Shown here in pieces: positions 37,201 to 51,200 of a DNA stretch of 64,000 bases; position 1 is the first letter of the stretch; the number at the start of each line of letters is the position of its first letter. The position numbers and the translations under genes were made by a program. Origin of the DNA: Cinnamomum chago (lineage: Eukaryota > Streptophyta > Magnoliopsida > Laurales > Lauraceae); assembly GCA_038049695.1 (NCBI GenBank), contig CP142453.1, positions 114,406,001 through 114,470,000 on the forward strand. Direction: 5' to 3'. The notes beneath the pieces are model-generated. The model was not told the DNA's origin, did not search any database, and saw only the letters and a list, made by a program, of their open reading frames with translations.

Positions 37201-37536
37201 CCACTTTATATTATGCATCCCATATGTTCATTCAATTTCTATGTATTCAAGTGCAAACAAAACCAAACCGTTCATCTGGTGTGGTGGGATGAGCAATGAT
37301 TCAATGAATATATAACAGTGCGGAAAATATCATTATCTTGGATGGAAATCAGATACCGTGGATTGGTTCAGCAGTATATCGTGTGCTGTCAGGACTGCCA
37401 TAGGTGGGCCACACCAACATAGTTGCCCTATCATAAACATTTCCCATTTAAGTGGTTCACATGTTCACTTACTGGTCAAATGGCCCAAACTCCCAGTGAA
37501 GTTGTGCCCCAAACTTTAATCATAGAAATAGACTAA
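30980..37536. other. Intergenic spacer between divergent PCRK and eIF4G
   Basis: Immediately upstream of PCRK, 31000-31620 is purine-rich on the plus strand (pyrimidine-rich in the sense of PCRK), as expected of its leader and promoter. Beyond that the DNA is AT-rich with scattered repeats: a (TA)n run at ~34197-34224, direct gcgtttagttcgc-like repeats at 34520-34700 that look like a truncated MITE, a loose ~70-bp repeat (agaattttaacaaa) at 34970-35170, and C13 at 36018-36030. No gene is supported. Confidence 0.5.
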
Positions 37537-38460
37537 GCTCTAATTTTTACCTCTATTTCTCAAAATCTCATAATTGGATAAAGATTTTGAGGATAGAGGT
37601 ATTTGACAGGCTCTTTTTTAGAAAAATAGAGGTAATGTCTCTATTTCCTACAGCTCACCATTGATTGTATGTACAAAGTAGAAGGGGAAAAAAAGAAAGA
37701 AAAAGAAAGGCGGGTAAACAATGTTCTTGTCCATTCACGCCTTAGTTCGCTTTTTTTCTTCTTCTCAAAATCTAAGAGCGTAAATCAAGATCCAAACCGC
37801 AGGAAATGTTCACGAGATCAAATACGACCATGAAAATTAAATTTCAGCCGTTGGATCACCACCAATCTCGAAATATGTGCAAAAAAAAAAAGAGTCATTG
37901 GATATAATCTTTTGGAATCTGTGGCCTCAAATGCAAAATGCACACCATTAGATCTCTTTGGAGGCATGAAAACGGAAATGTGGTCAATTTTCAAACTTGA
38001 TACCTTGTGACTTTCAACATATTTGCAAAACAATATTAGCCATTGTATTATGCTCAATATTGAATTTGTCCATGAGCAGTACCATTTTTTGTATTTTTTT
38101 ATTAATTTTTTTAGTGTAAATCAAGATTCTAAGAGTTGGAAATGTTGAAAAGATCAAACACGTCCATGACACCAAATCCCAATCATTGGATCAACATCAA
38201 TCTCGAGATATGTGCAAAAAAGCTTGAGCCATATGATGCAATTTTCTAAAATCTATGGACCCCAAACACAAGATCTAAATTGTTAAGTCGCCATAAAGTC
38301 AATTTTTAAGGCTTTATACCTTGTGGATCTTGAGAGATTTATGAAAAACATTCAACCATTGATATAACAAAGTCTATTTTAACATAATAATTTTTTTTTA
38401 ATGGCTCTATTTTAATGGATCTAATATAAAAAAAAAATAATAGAGATACCAAATAAGGCC
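37537..38460 (+). mobile_element. Harbinger-like non-autonomous element, 924 bp, two internal units
   Basis: The element is flanked by TAA on both sides (37534-37536 and 38461-38463), the PIF/Harbinger target-duplication type. The ends are similar inverted sequences (left gctctaatttttacctct, right complement ggccttatttggtatctct). Inside are two tandem diverged units of about 310 bp (from ~37787 and ~38105), each with tcaagatyc, atttcagccgttggatca and ctcgaratatgtgcaaaaa blocks. No transposase. It sits just upstream of the eIF4G promoter. Confidence 0.7.
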
Positions 38461-38689
38461 TAAAAGCCAAGTGGATAGATAATTAATCCCAATTCAGATA
38501 ATCACAACACAACCGTTGTTAGAGATAAATTCAATGATAATTGAATAAAGATACCAAAGGAGTATAATTTGGTGTGACGGCATGGTGCACCAGGCTTAGA
38601 AGGAAACCCATCTCCCAAAGGAATTGAAAGCTTATGCTTCCCCTTTTCATGCCTTTTCATCTTTCTAATTTCTAGCGTCGGTCGGTCGC

Positions 38690-39254
38690 GCTAACATTCT
38701 CTCTCTCTCTCTCTCTCAAAACTGCACTCAAACACGAGAGAAAAAAAATACAAACAACAGCAAGCAATCAATCAAAAGCCACACGAACAGTGCAACCATC
38801 TCCCAATAACAAAACTAGAATACACCAAAGAAAAAACAGTCTCTCTCTCTCTCTCTCTCCTTCTTCTTGTAACTGTTGCAGAAGAAGTTTTCTTGTGTTG
38901 TGCTTCTCGCTCTTCTTTCTCTCTCTATTTCTGATCGTTGTTACGGTTCCCGCCACTCGCTGTGATCAACATTTCCTCACTCTGGAAACCCTAATTTATC
39001 TGTCCATCTCTCACGTTTCCAGGTAAAAGATGTTGGAAACCCCGGCTGCTTCTTGTATGCTGGAATTCCTTCTTTCTAGTTGGAAAAGTTGGATTTTTCT
39101 TAGGGTTTCTGTTTGCATCTCATCTTCATTGTTTTGATGGATTGAATAATGGATCTTCTCTTCTCTTCTTTTTTTTTTTTTGGCGAGGTTTAATTTGGTT
39201 TCTTTGATGTTGCAGAGAGGAGAAAAAGAAGAGGAGGAACGAGGGATTGAATTC
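38690..39254 (+). promoter_or_regulatory. eIF4G 5' leader with CT repeats and a 5'-UTR intron
   Basis: Pyrimidine repeats (about 38697-38717 and 38841-38860) mark the likely leader, as is common in plant 5' UTRs. A donor at 39022/39023 (TTCCAG|GTAAAA) and an acceptor at 39215/39216 (GATGTTGCAG) define a 193-bp leader intron, followed by 39 bases of purine-rich leader before the ATG at 39255. The transcription start is not determined. Confidence 0.6.
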
Positions 39255-42200
39255 ATGTCATTCAATCAATCTAGGGTTGAGAGGAGCGAGTCGTTGTCGA
39301 GGAGACATGGTCGATCGGGCAGCTATTCGCAGCAGCAAAGGAGCTTTGCGGGCGGCGGTGGGGCCGCTCCTCCAACGTCGCCGGCATTGTCGACGAACAA
39401 AAGGTTATTCTTTTCTTCTTCTTTGGTCTTTGTTTTGGTGGAATTGGCGCTTGGTAGGGTAGGATTTGCAAATTCGCTATTCAAGAATTCGATTTTGGAG
39501 ATTATGATATCTCATTGAAATGTTGGTGTGTGTATTTTTCTCGGATTGGTAGCTTCAAGAAGTCTGGTACTGGGCAAGGCGGGCAGTCTCGGATGGGCCC
39601 CACCACAACCTTGAGTTCTGAATCCAATGTTGTTGTTGCCACTAACCGAGCCACGCCGAATGGTGTTCGTGTTCAATCGCAATTGCATGGTAGGGAGTTT
39701 ATGCTTTACTTTTTAATCTTTTTATCTGAGAGGTGTGTTTTTTTTTTCCTCTAATTTTTTTATTTTTGCGGTCCTGGTCTGTTTGAAATTAGGACTGGAT
39801 TGCTATGATAATAGAAAAATGGTGAATTGTGATTGATGCAGGTTTTATTTTTATGTTTGTTGTTGTTTTCAATGTGCTTCAGATGTACCAGTGTTGGGTG
39901 CTGGCAAGCCGATTGATTCGTATGTCCCAAAAAGCTCCCGAGCCATTCCAAAGGCTCCATCTTCTCAATCGGCTTCTGCTGCTGCAGATACTTCTACTCC
40001 TGGAACACCATCTAAAGGTTCAGTTTTATTCCTCAAATGAAAATGTAGTTTCAATTGCGCTTGCTAATTAAGGATTAGATTTATGCACTATTTTTACCCA
40101 AAATTGGAATGCTGAAATAAGGAACTACTTCAAAATCAATTTCCAGGTTTATAAGCTATCAGAGTACAAACAATAAACAACTAAAGTTTCCAGGTGTCCG
40201 TGATTTAGTTTGGGCCAAATTTAAGGTTCCAGGTTCCAAATAGAAAATCATCATTGTTATAATTACCACCACACTCATCTTATCCTCCTTCCATTAAATG
40301 GGGTTGGTTTAATGAGTTATACCATGTAACTATAGAGTAAGCTAGGTCATCTTATATTCCTACTTCCTACCAAGAGTGCATGCAATAGCTCTCTCTCTCC
40401 ATTAAATGGAGAGAGAGGGAGAGCTCTATAGGGAAAATGAACATTCCTTCAATGTATAACCGTAGTTGTCAATTTCATTCCTTTCCAACCGGAAGTGGCC
40501 GGAACATTCTAGAATTGGCCTAGGGTGGAATGGAATGCCCCTCAAAGATTCCGGGCCCAATCTTGGCCCATTATGATTGTTCTGGGCCCAAAATTGGCCC
40601 AAATTCTAGCCCTATTATGGCTCATTCTAGACAGAACCGAATGCCCCCTTAAAGTTTTATTTCGTTTATTAAGTAGTTTTAACAAGTTCACATATTTCAT
40701 GCTTTCATTCATACATAGTGAAAGCTAGAAAATAGTCAATTGTAGAGTATAGTTTAATTTAAATATTGGAAGTATTCATTTTTAGTATTATTTTAGCATT
40801 CTACTCTTTTTTTTTTCCAATTTTAGATTATTCTTTTAGTTTTTTCATTTTTCATACAATTTTTCTAGAACAGAACACTGGAATTGATTGGAACCCCGGA
40901 ATGTTTTACTATAGGGTGAAACCGGAATGGGAACTGAAATGGAATTCTCAACTATTCGTATAAGCCCTAAAACGCACAAAAGATGTGGAGAATCCTCTCT
41001 AACTAATCTTCAAGTGCTAGATTTTTTTTTTTATGGTGACTAAATTTTATTCAAAGCATCGCATCTGTAAAAGAGAAATATAGTAGATCACTACTCAAGG
41101 ACTACCCACAGAGAGATGAACACCCATACAACGCCCAAAAATCAAAAGCTTCAATGTACGATTGATAAACAAGAGCTACAAGAAACTCCCTCTTTGACCA
41201 AGCTATCCGCCTTGGAATTAACACTCCTTTTGACATGAGAAGAGGAGAAAGCATGTCCTTAGACAGATCTGTCACCTCCTCAATGACATCCAGCAAGAGC
41301 AGGATCCGAAGCCCACCTGGTGGCATAAGCTATCTCTTTCCACTATGGCATTGTGATTGTTAAGGTGGCGAATTTCTCGAAGGCCTAACTGCAGAGCTTC
41401 AGCTTCCACTTTGTTCACAAAGCAATGACCTGCCAGATGAAAAGGAATTAACAAAGTATCTCCTCGCTATTCCAAAGAATACCCTCAACTCCTGCCTGAT
41501 TCGGATTGCCAAGAGCACCCCCATTAAAATTAAATTTGATACAACCGAGGGGAGGAGGAATCTAGGGCGGATGAATAGAAAGTTTTTACACCAAAGAGAA
41601 AAGCAATCTTATGCCAACATCTCATGATGGAAGTTATAGAAAATTCTTGTAACTCTGAAGAACTGGACGCCCAATATGCAACATAGAATTTAACCTTTTA
41701 CAACAAAGATTCCAAGGAAGAGGTCTTGTTCTCAAAGCATCTATCATTCTTTTCCCTCCGAAGGTACCAAATGACAACTAGAAAGAAAGCCTCCACATAG
41801 TTCTTTCCCTTCCTGAACCCTTTGCCACTCTCCATGCTTAAAACAAATGACATAGAGAGTTGGAAAGAACCCAACTACAATTGAACCATCTGAACACTGA
41901 TCTTACAGAGAGAATGGAAGAAGTAAATGGTACCTCTGTATCTGAGGTAGCAATGAAGGTGGTGTTATCTGAGATACCCTTTTTTCTTATGGTTTTTTTG
42001 GTAGAAAACCAGAGATGCCTTATAATTGAGAAGGAGATGGCAAATAGATTTCTGCATTGGCAACGCAAAGAGGACAAGCATTGACCATATAGATCTATTG
42101 CTTCCGACGATTGTGCATAGTGAGAATGCGACCTATGCAGGCCAACCACCCAAAAGCAACCATGCTTGGTGCTGCTTTGAACTTCCAAATGCTAGCCGGC

Positions 42201-45200
42201 AGAGAAGGACAATGGCCACCATCTGACATTGCATGATAAAAATATGCGATGGAGAAGTTCCCTTCTGACAAACAAACTAGTCATTTCTCCAACAAGTGAT
42301 CATCAACCTTCCACTAACCCACCCAAAAGACACATGCAAATTCCAAATGGGTTATCATGGGCTCTAAAATCTAAGTGGAAAGAAAGTGGGAAGTTATGCT
42401 ATAAAATCTGTTTTAATTTTGCGAGCCTCTTGCTCAATGACGATTCGGCCGTTTTTCTTATTTACAACTATTACTTTCCATAAATAGGGTGTATTGAGCA
42501 GTCTACTATTGTAATTCATTGTGATGCGTCAATTTAGAATATTGTAGTTGCTTGATTCAGTCGGCTATCAGAACCTCCCTTTCCTAGTCTGGACTGTTAA
42601 ATGGGCTAGTGCTAAATGGGTCAGTGGGTCAGCCCATGACAAATAAAGCCCAAACTTGGGAGATAAGTTACTTCACATGTACAGATATGTAATTTGTATC
42701 ATTGCCATATTAGGAGATGTAATTTAGATTCTGATTAGAATAGATTGGCTATAATCAAGTGATTGCTACAATTATGTAACATATATAGCAACTATATTCT
42801 ATAAAGGATGATCGTGAGCCCTGAATGGGATTCATTGAATTCACAAACAGATTGTGTCTACTGTTTCTATCTTCCTTTCTCCCTACTGGCTTTGACATGG
42901 TATCAGAGCCCTGAGTAAACACAACTCTATACAGAGTTTCTGAGTGATCTTCTTCATCTTCCAACCATTGGAAGTCATCGAGTGTCTTCTATACTCAAGG
43001 AATCTTCATCCTCTGGTCTGATCAAGGTGTGATCAGACGTGGCCCACCCCAGATCCACACTACTGCATCTGGATATTGCAACCAATCTGGTCGACTGCTC
43101 CTTCTGGTATTTGTGGGCATTTTTTGAGGATTTTTAGCATCTCAGAGGTAGGCTTTCTACCCGTTCTAGAGAAATTCCAATTTCTGCTGTATCTTTTCAT
43201 CACAGCCGTCCAAGTTTTTGGATTTTGATCCTTTTTGTGAGCAATCTGGTTTGTTTGGTGCGAATTTGTGGTCCTCATCATCCTATGATCTCTGATTGAT
43301 CATATATTACACTGGTTGACTGCTGCATCCTTTTCTCTCTGCAAAATCCTGGACGCCTGGGCCTATTTTTTTGGTTTTTTTTGCTTAAAAGGTGCTGCTG
43401 TTGGAATCTGTCTTCTCTGATTTCTCTGTTGCAAACTTGGACTTCTCTGTTGCACACTTGGAACTATTTCTCTCATCCGGTTAGCCATTCTTTAAGAAAC
43501 AGTTGGATTTTCTTGCTCATACATCTACTGCCATGGAAAAGCATGACATTGTATTGATTAAATTTAATGGAAAGAATTATACTTCCTGGTCCTATCAATT
43601 TCAAGTCTATCTTGAGGGAAAGGAACTGTGGGGACTTGTTTCCGGATTAGATCCACGTCCTCGGGAATATGAGAAAAAAATACTCTCTTGGCATACAAAG
43701 GATGCCAAAATAAAAACCTGGATTCTTGGTTCTGTTGAACCCCAATATATCCTGAATCTCAAACCTTACAAGACCTCTAAGGAGATGTGGGAATATCTGA
43801 AGCAAGTATATCACCAACGGAACTCAGCCCGACAATACCAACTTGAACTGGAGATCGCTCAGTATACCCAAGGGACTTCTTCCATCCAGGATTATTATAC
43901 AGGTTTTCTTAATTTATGGGCTGAATATGATGAAATCAAATACCTCAATGTCTCTGAGGCCGCTCTGTCTGAGATTCAAAAATTACAGGCAACTTCTCAC
44001 AGAGACCAATTCCTCATGAAATTAAGATCTGAGTATGAGATCATTCGTTCCAATCTGATGAGCAGGGTTCCATCTCCATCCCTGAATGAGTGTCTAAATG
44101 AACTCTTGCGAGAGGAACAGAGTCAGATAACTCAGCATGCTCTAAAGCAACAATCCTCCGGAAACTCTTCTGATATCGCATTTGCTGCCACTACCAATTA
44201 CAACCCGGGAGGGATCACTCATCATACTATTTCTGCTTCGAAAGGACAACCTCCAGCAAGAGATCTCAAAAAAATCCAATGTTTTGGCTGCAAAAATTAT
44301 GGACACTATGCCTCACAGTGTAAGACCAAGTTTTGTAATTATTGCAAATCGAATGGTCATGTTATTACAGAATGCAAAACGCGGCCACGAAATCGCACTC
44401 CACGAGCTTATCATGCCAACACTGCAGATGCTACTTCTTCTAGTGCTAGTCCTTCGGCACCGGTCACGCCTTCACCACCTCCTGCCACCAATAGTGTTCC
44501 TCAAATCACCCCTGAGCTTATTCAACAGATGATCATAAATGCCTTCTCTGCACTTGGCATTTCAGGTAACCACCACTCCTCTTCCTCCCTATGGTTTATT
44601 GATTCTGGAGCTTCCAATCATATGACCACCTCCACCGCTCATCTATCTAACCTGCAACCATACAATGGAAATTTACAAGTCCATACTGCTGATGGTCAAA
44701 AGCTTCCTATTACAGCTACTCGTGATATCATTCATTCATTACCTCTCACAAATGTCTTTCTTTCTCCTCATCTCACTACAAATCTTCTGTCTGTTGGCCA
44801 ATTGATTGATGATAATTGTAATGTTTCCTTCTCTCGCTCTGGTTGTGTTGTGCAGGATCAAGTGTCGGGGACGGTGATCGCGAAGGGGTCTAAGTGTGGA
44901 CGCCTGTTTCCTCTCGTTCTGTCTCCTTCTCCGAATAATCAGCTTTCTGCCTTTTCTTGTTTTTCTCCTCAGGATGTTTGGAGGCTCTGGCATAATAGAT
45001 TAGGCCATCCTCATTCTAAATTGTTATCTTTGATGTTAAACACTGGTAGTCTTAATGAAAATAAAACATCTTTTCGTCACATTTCTGATGAGTGCTCTGT
45101 TTGCAAACTTGGAAAAAGCAAAGTTCTTCCCTTTCCTTCCAAATCTATTATGGCTTCAAATTGCTTTGACATTATTCATAGTGACGTCTGGGGGATTACT

Positions 45201-48200
45201 CCGGTAATCTCTCATACAAATTTCAAATATTTTGTCACTTTCATTGATGATCATAGTAGATTCACTTGGGTTTATTTCTTACACTCTAAATCTGAAGTCT
45301 TTGATGCTTTCCAAAAATTTATGGCATATGTTGAAAATCAGTTTTCTACTCGCATAAAAGTTCTTCGATCTGATTCCGGAAGGGAATATATGTCCCATCC
45401 ATTTCAAACTTATTTGCAAAAATACGGGATTTTATCACAGCGATCGTGCCCTTACACTCCTCAACAGAATGGAGTTGCTGAACGAAAGAACAGACATCTC
45501 CTCGATACTGTTCGTTCTCTTCTCTTAGAATCATCAGTTCCCGCACGATTTTGGCCCGAAGCTTTAGCCACTGCAGTTCATTTAATCAATCGCTTACCAT
45601 CCCATCGCCTCACCAATCAAACACCACACTTTCGTCTCTTTCATACCAAGCCTACTTACACCCACCTACGCATTTTTGGATGTGTGTGTTTTGTTCATCT
45701 ACCCTCAACTGAACGTACCAAATTAACTGCTCAATCGGCAAAATGTGCGTTCCTTGGCTACGCATCTCACCAAAAGGGGTATCTTTGTTATGATCTTGTG
45801 CTCAACCGTCTTCGCATTTCTCGGAATGTCACATTTTTCGAAAATCAAATTTTTTTTTCTACCCATTCTTCTCCTTTACCTTCTGTTTCTCATCTACTAG
45901 CTTTTTCTGACTCGACCACTGCTCCACTCATTGTTTATGAACGGCGTCGTCATAAGGATGTTCCACTACTGCCTCCCCCTCCAGATCCCTCGCCGGCACC
46001 TGATCTTGTCCCCGCTTCATCCTCTCCAGTTCAGCTTCGACGCTCTACGCGTATCTCCAAGCCTCCTGACAAATATGGGTTCACTCACACGTCTTTGCTT
46101 GCTGCCCTCTCCTCCATTGTTATTCCGACTTCTTACTTGCAGGCGGTGAAGCATGACTGTTGGCAAAAGGCTATGCACGACGAATTAACGGCACTGCAGG
46201 AGAATCATACCTGGGATATTGTTCCATGTCCCTCATCTGCAAAACCTATTGGCTGCAAATGGGTTTTTTCTGTCAAACTTAAGGTTGATGGCTCTTTGGA
46301 TCGTTATAAAGCACGGTTAGTCGCTCTCGGCAACCGACAGGAATATGGCATCGACTATGAGGAAACCTTTGCTCCAGTTGCGAAAATGACTACAATCCGT
46401 ACTGTTCTTGCCATTGCTGCTTCTCACTCCTGGCCTCTTTACCAATTTGATGTCAAGAATGCCTTCCTTCATGGTGATCTCAAAGAAGAAGTCTATATGC
46501 GACTTCCCCAAGGCATTACGGGTGCATCAACAGGCGATTGCGCGCGCTTACGCCGCTCTCTATATGGTCTTAAGCAAGCTCCGCGCGCCTGGTTCGAGAA
46601 ATTTAGGGATGCTCTCATTCATCTACAGTTCACTCAGAGTGCTTCTGATCCTTCTATGTTCCTTCACCGCTCCTCAAAAGGGCTTACTGTCCTATTGGTG
46701 TACGTAGATGATATCATCATCTTTGGGACAGACTCTGGCATGATCACACATCTACAAGCATCCTTACATGAATCTTTCCATATGAAAGATTTAGGGCCAC
46801 TCACATACTTTCTAGGCCTTGAGGTTCATCAGTCAGCGAAAGGTCTCATCCTTGATCAACACAAATATGCTATGGATCTCATTGAGACAGCTGGTCTTCA
46901 AAACTCCACTCCTGTAGATACTCCTGTTGAGGCCAATCTTCAGCTCACGCACGATATTGGTGATCTTCTTCCTGATGCCACAATGTGTCGCCGTTTAGTC
47001 GGAAGTTTGATCTACTTGACTATTACTCGGCCTGATATCTCCTATGCAGTAAATCTGGTTAGTCAGTTCATGACATAACCACGCCATCTCCATCTAGTTG
47101 CTGTTCGGCGCATTCTTCGATATGTTCTTCATACACCATCTCGTGGTCTGTTCTTTCCTGTGGGCAATTTGACGTCTCTCATTGCTTATTCAGATGTTGA
47201 CTGGGCTGGTTGCCCTGATAGTCGTCGATCTACCACTGGTTGGTGCATGTTCCTGGGGGACTCCTTAATTTCCTGGAAATGTAAAAAACAAGATAAAGTC
47301 TCCAAATCTTCCACAGAAGCAGAATATCGTGCTATGTCGGCTGCCACATCTGAAATTGTCTGGCTTCGGGGTCTTCTTTCTGAGCTTGGATTTTCCCAAT
47401 CTGGTCCTACTCCTCTTTATGCCGACAACACCAGTGCCATATGGATTACTGAAAATCCTGTCTTCCATGAACGTACAAAACATATTGAGGTGGCTTGTCA
47501 TTACATACGTGATGAATTTGTGCGTGGAGCAATTACTCTTCCTCATGTTTCTACCAGCCTTCAAATTGCAGATATCTTTACCAAGGGTCTTCCCCGGCCA
47601 CGACACCAATTCTTAGTTGGCAAATTGATGCTCGTGGATTCACCCGCATCAATTTGAGGGGGGGTGTTAAATGGGCTAGTGCTAAATGGGTCAGTGGGTC
47701 AGCCCATGACAAATAAAGCCCAAACTTGGGAGATAAGTTACTTCACATGTACAGATATGTAATTTGTATCATTGCCATATTAGGAGATGTAATTTAGATT
47801 CTGATTAGAATAGATTGGCTATAATCTAGTGATTGCTACAATTATGTAACATATATAGCAACTATATTCTATAAAGGATGATCGTGAGCCCTGAATGGGA
47901 TTCATTGAATTCACAAACAGATTGTGTCTACTGTTTCTATCTTCCTTTCTCCCTACTGGCTTTGACATGGACCACAATACTAGAGGAGATAAGGAATCTA
48001 ACAATTCCACACTCACTCCCCCATGAACCTAACTCGAGGAAAGCAAATAACATACCCAATACGACATGAAGTACTCTAAATATAACATGAGCATCCACAT
48101 ACAAAAGCTAAGAAACTTGAAACTAGTCTCATATGAATGCTCCAGTTATTGAGAGTAACTAAAAATGAGGGAATGTGCACTACTAGAATGTCCTGTATTT

Positions 48201-51200
48201 CATTGAGCTTATGTGTATATTATATACTATCATCATATCTCATTCAAAACTAGTCACACATGGAAACTTACAAAAGTTTTAATGACATACACCGTGCTCC
48301 TGAAAACATTTGTTTCACTCCAATCACCACCTTTAACCCTATAGAAGGAAAAAAAAAAAAAAAAAAACATCTTCCTATATGTATTAATGACTCTATAGAC
48401 TCTTTGACCATGCACAACCAACAATACTTTCAATAATAAATATTTTTGGCCATGCACAACTATCCAAGTGTGGAATACTATCTCATGCAAACATATATAA
48501 CTAATATACACGAACTATCATAAGAATGATCTGGACATTATTTGGCTGATGTGGATGGGCCATGCAATAGATGTTATGAAAACTTTGATGTTGACGTTTA
48601 TTTTCTGTCTAATCGATACACATATTGATATGTCATACTATTAATACTATCTTCTTCAATTAAGTCTTTATCATTATCCTTGGGTTGGGGAAAACTCAAC
48701 CTCAATTTTCATCACTAACATCTTCCTTTTCAATAAGGGAGTCAAGCTTAGGACAGGAGGTAGGTGCACCACATTGAAAACATTTGTAGTAGTGACATTA
48801 CTAGGTGACTTGATCTCATGAGCATTTTCATTAATCTGCTTTTGAGCAAATGCGACAACTCACACAACCCAATCATTTTAACTTAATCTCATTATAGGTT
48901 TCCGTGGGCAAATGCTTTTGGTATGCCCATACATGTTCTTCCTCGAACATTGACTTCTCTGATGCCTTTTCCATTGCTTCTTTGTATTTACATTGTTGCC
49001 TCAATATGTTCGCGGACTTTATGATGGATGTCTGTTATGTTCCTCCCAGAAGGTGGGCGATTCAAGCACTGCCCTCCACCGACTCTTTCCCTTCTTTCCT
49101 ATTTTCCCAGATAGAAAGAACAAGGAAGATGGGAAAAGGAGAAACAAACTTGAAATGGGATGAAACTCAAGTTCGAGGATGAGATTACCTCCACAATAAA
49201 CTTTACTGATAGATACTGGATGTCCTTCCATTGCTACATTACTGAATTTAAATACATAAAAGAAATAACAGAGATCTGAAAAAACTAACATAGTAGTGCT
49301 TCCTACAATTGGGCATCCTTAACTAACAACTATCCCCACTTGTTGAAACCACCTGTACATGGAGCTTGGACTAATTCAACTTCTGCAACTGCTTAGAACC
49401 CATGATCTGCTCTTCCCAAACTACTCATACCTCTGGCTCCCCTGCAATGGGTACCATAACAATGTCCCAAAAATGCTTTGCCAAATCTTCTGCTTCACCG
49501 CTAAATATTCCTAGTTAGGAACAGAACCACATTCAAAACATTTTGGGATTGGATCCAAAAACAATATCAAATGAGGATTATTTGTTGTTCGATTCTTCAT
49601 ATGGTTATGCGCGAACTTGAGATGAATCTAGATGAGATCCCAATCCCATTTCTTTGGTTGGTTTCCCTCTTATCTTTGAAGGTTCAGTTTGGTCATCAAT
49701 ATGTGGGTGAATACACATGGCTGAAAATCTCTAGAAAATCTCTATGTAACATTGCGGACAAAAATGATCTACGTATTTGATGTCACAATCTGAAGTAATG
49801 GCTTTTAGAATGCGCCTTGAATCTGCACCATCTCATCAAAATACAAATGAGTAATGATCCTGCAACATAGAATAAAATGTGCCGTTTTGGAAACTTGATC
49901 GATGACAACCAAATATAATATGTATACCTTGTTGCATTCGTGGAAAACCCAAGGCCCTCCCATGGAGCTGTCAGCATTGGCCATGAGTGCAAAATGCTCG
50001 TCTTCTGCAAGTGGCCTTTATTGGTCCAATAGCTATGGACCTACCAACAAATCTTCTTACGTCCCATTTTAACTTTGGAAAAATTAAATTCTCCTCAACC
50101 ATGGAAAGTTTCCAATCTCCTCCCAAAATGACCCCTAAACCTCCATAGTGCTGTTCATGGTCAACAACTTTAGAATTTAAACAACTTGGGACATGTGTTG
50201 CTCTGATATGGATCTAGATACAAACATGAATATAGGGATTGTAGGAACAACTTCCACTTTTGAAAATCCAAGACACGATATGGATATGTCCATCCTATCC
50301 GTAACACTAAATTTTTAAATTTCATAGTTACATTAAAAATTTAGTGTTAATTTTCTTCTTTAGAACATTTCTAGATTAATGAAACTATCATTGTCCGAGG
50401 TCTATTTTGATATATATTATATGAGAATACTCTTGCACTCATTAGCTCAAGTGTGGAAACACCTAATGGGGCCTGCCTGATGATCCATTCAAGTGGACCA
50501 TAAAACATGGACTGATAGTCACCGATCCCTGGGTTTGGCATCAATCCGAATGGACTAGACTGTTGGGCCGACGGTGTACTCGATCAAGTGGTTAGGATAA
50601 TCAATTAAGCCTCCGTCGCCATACATAGGTAGGTTGGGATTTTGGGTGGAACCCACCCCCCCACCCCCCCCCCCCCCCCCCCCCCCCCGGGTTTGTCACA
50701 ACTCAAAATACGGGCCCTTCAAATTCTGTGCCATGTGGATTAAGCATCAATAACACCATCATAAATCAAATCATATGCACATAAAGATTCAGGCTTTCCT
50801 AATCAAATTGGAGTCTTTATTTAATAGTCTACCAATAAAAAGACATGCTCCACAATTTAAAGAAATTGAGACATAATCAACTAAAATATTTAATGTTCCA
50901 AAATGAAAAAAAATGTCTCATAAACTAAATCTTTTAATCTTCTAATGAGTCCTCATGCTGCTCAACCACAAATATCGAATCCTATTTCTTCACTGCCAGG
51001 ACCCTCCTGCATCTCTAGGTTTAGATTACCTGGATTGGGGCAAAAAACAACAACCAATATTTTTGAGTGATAGAGTTCTAAATCTACATGTATGTGAGAC
51101 ATCAATAAAAATAGAGAACATTTCACAATTAAACATAACAATGATTTTCATTTGAGGTCAGATTTAAGGTTTCTAATGCTAGCCTTAGGACTACCACCGT

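Larger units (their letters stand above)
42595..47967 (+). mobile_element. Young Ty1/copia LTR retrotransposon, 5373 bp
   Basis: The two 303-bp LTRs (TGTTAAATGG...TTTGACA) differ at a single base. The element is flanked by perfect TGGAC duplications at 42590-42594 and 47968-47972. The primer-binding site follows the 5' LTR directly, and a G-rich polypurine tract precedes the 3' LTR. Gag-pol order is gag, protease, integrase, reverse transcriptase, RNase H, which is the copia order. It is inserted in the sense direction in eIF4G intron 4. One in-frame stop separates RT from RNase H. Confidence 0.97.

Noticed and set aside
38790-39026. 78-codon frame in the eIF4G leader as an upstream ORF
   Set aside because: It starts with GTG, is mostly CT-repeat-encoded Ser/Leu, and crosses the leader intron donor at 39022.
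43503-43532. A longer start for the Copia polyprotein at 43503
   Set aside because: The codon there is TTG; the first ATG, in a good context, is 43533.
48640-48870. Antisense Cys-rich reading (KCFQCGAP..SCPK) resembling a Gypsy gag knuckle
   Set aside because: The zinc-knuckle His is missing, the surrounding translation is broken, and it lies on the wrong side of the integrase relic for a colinear element.
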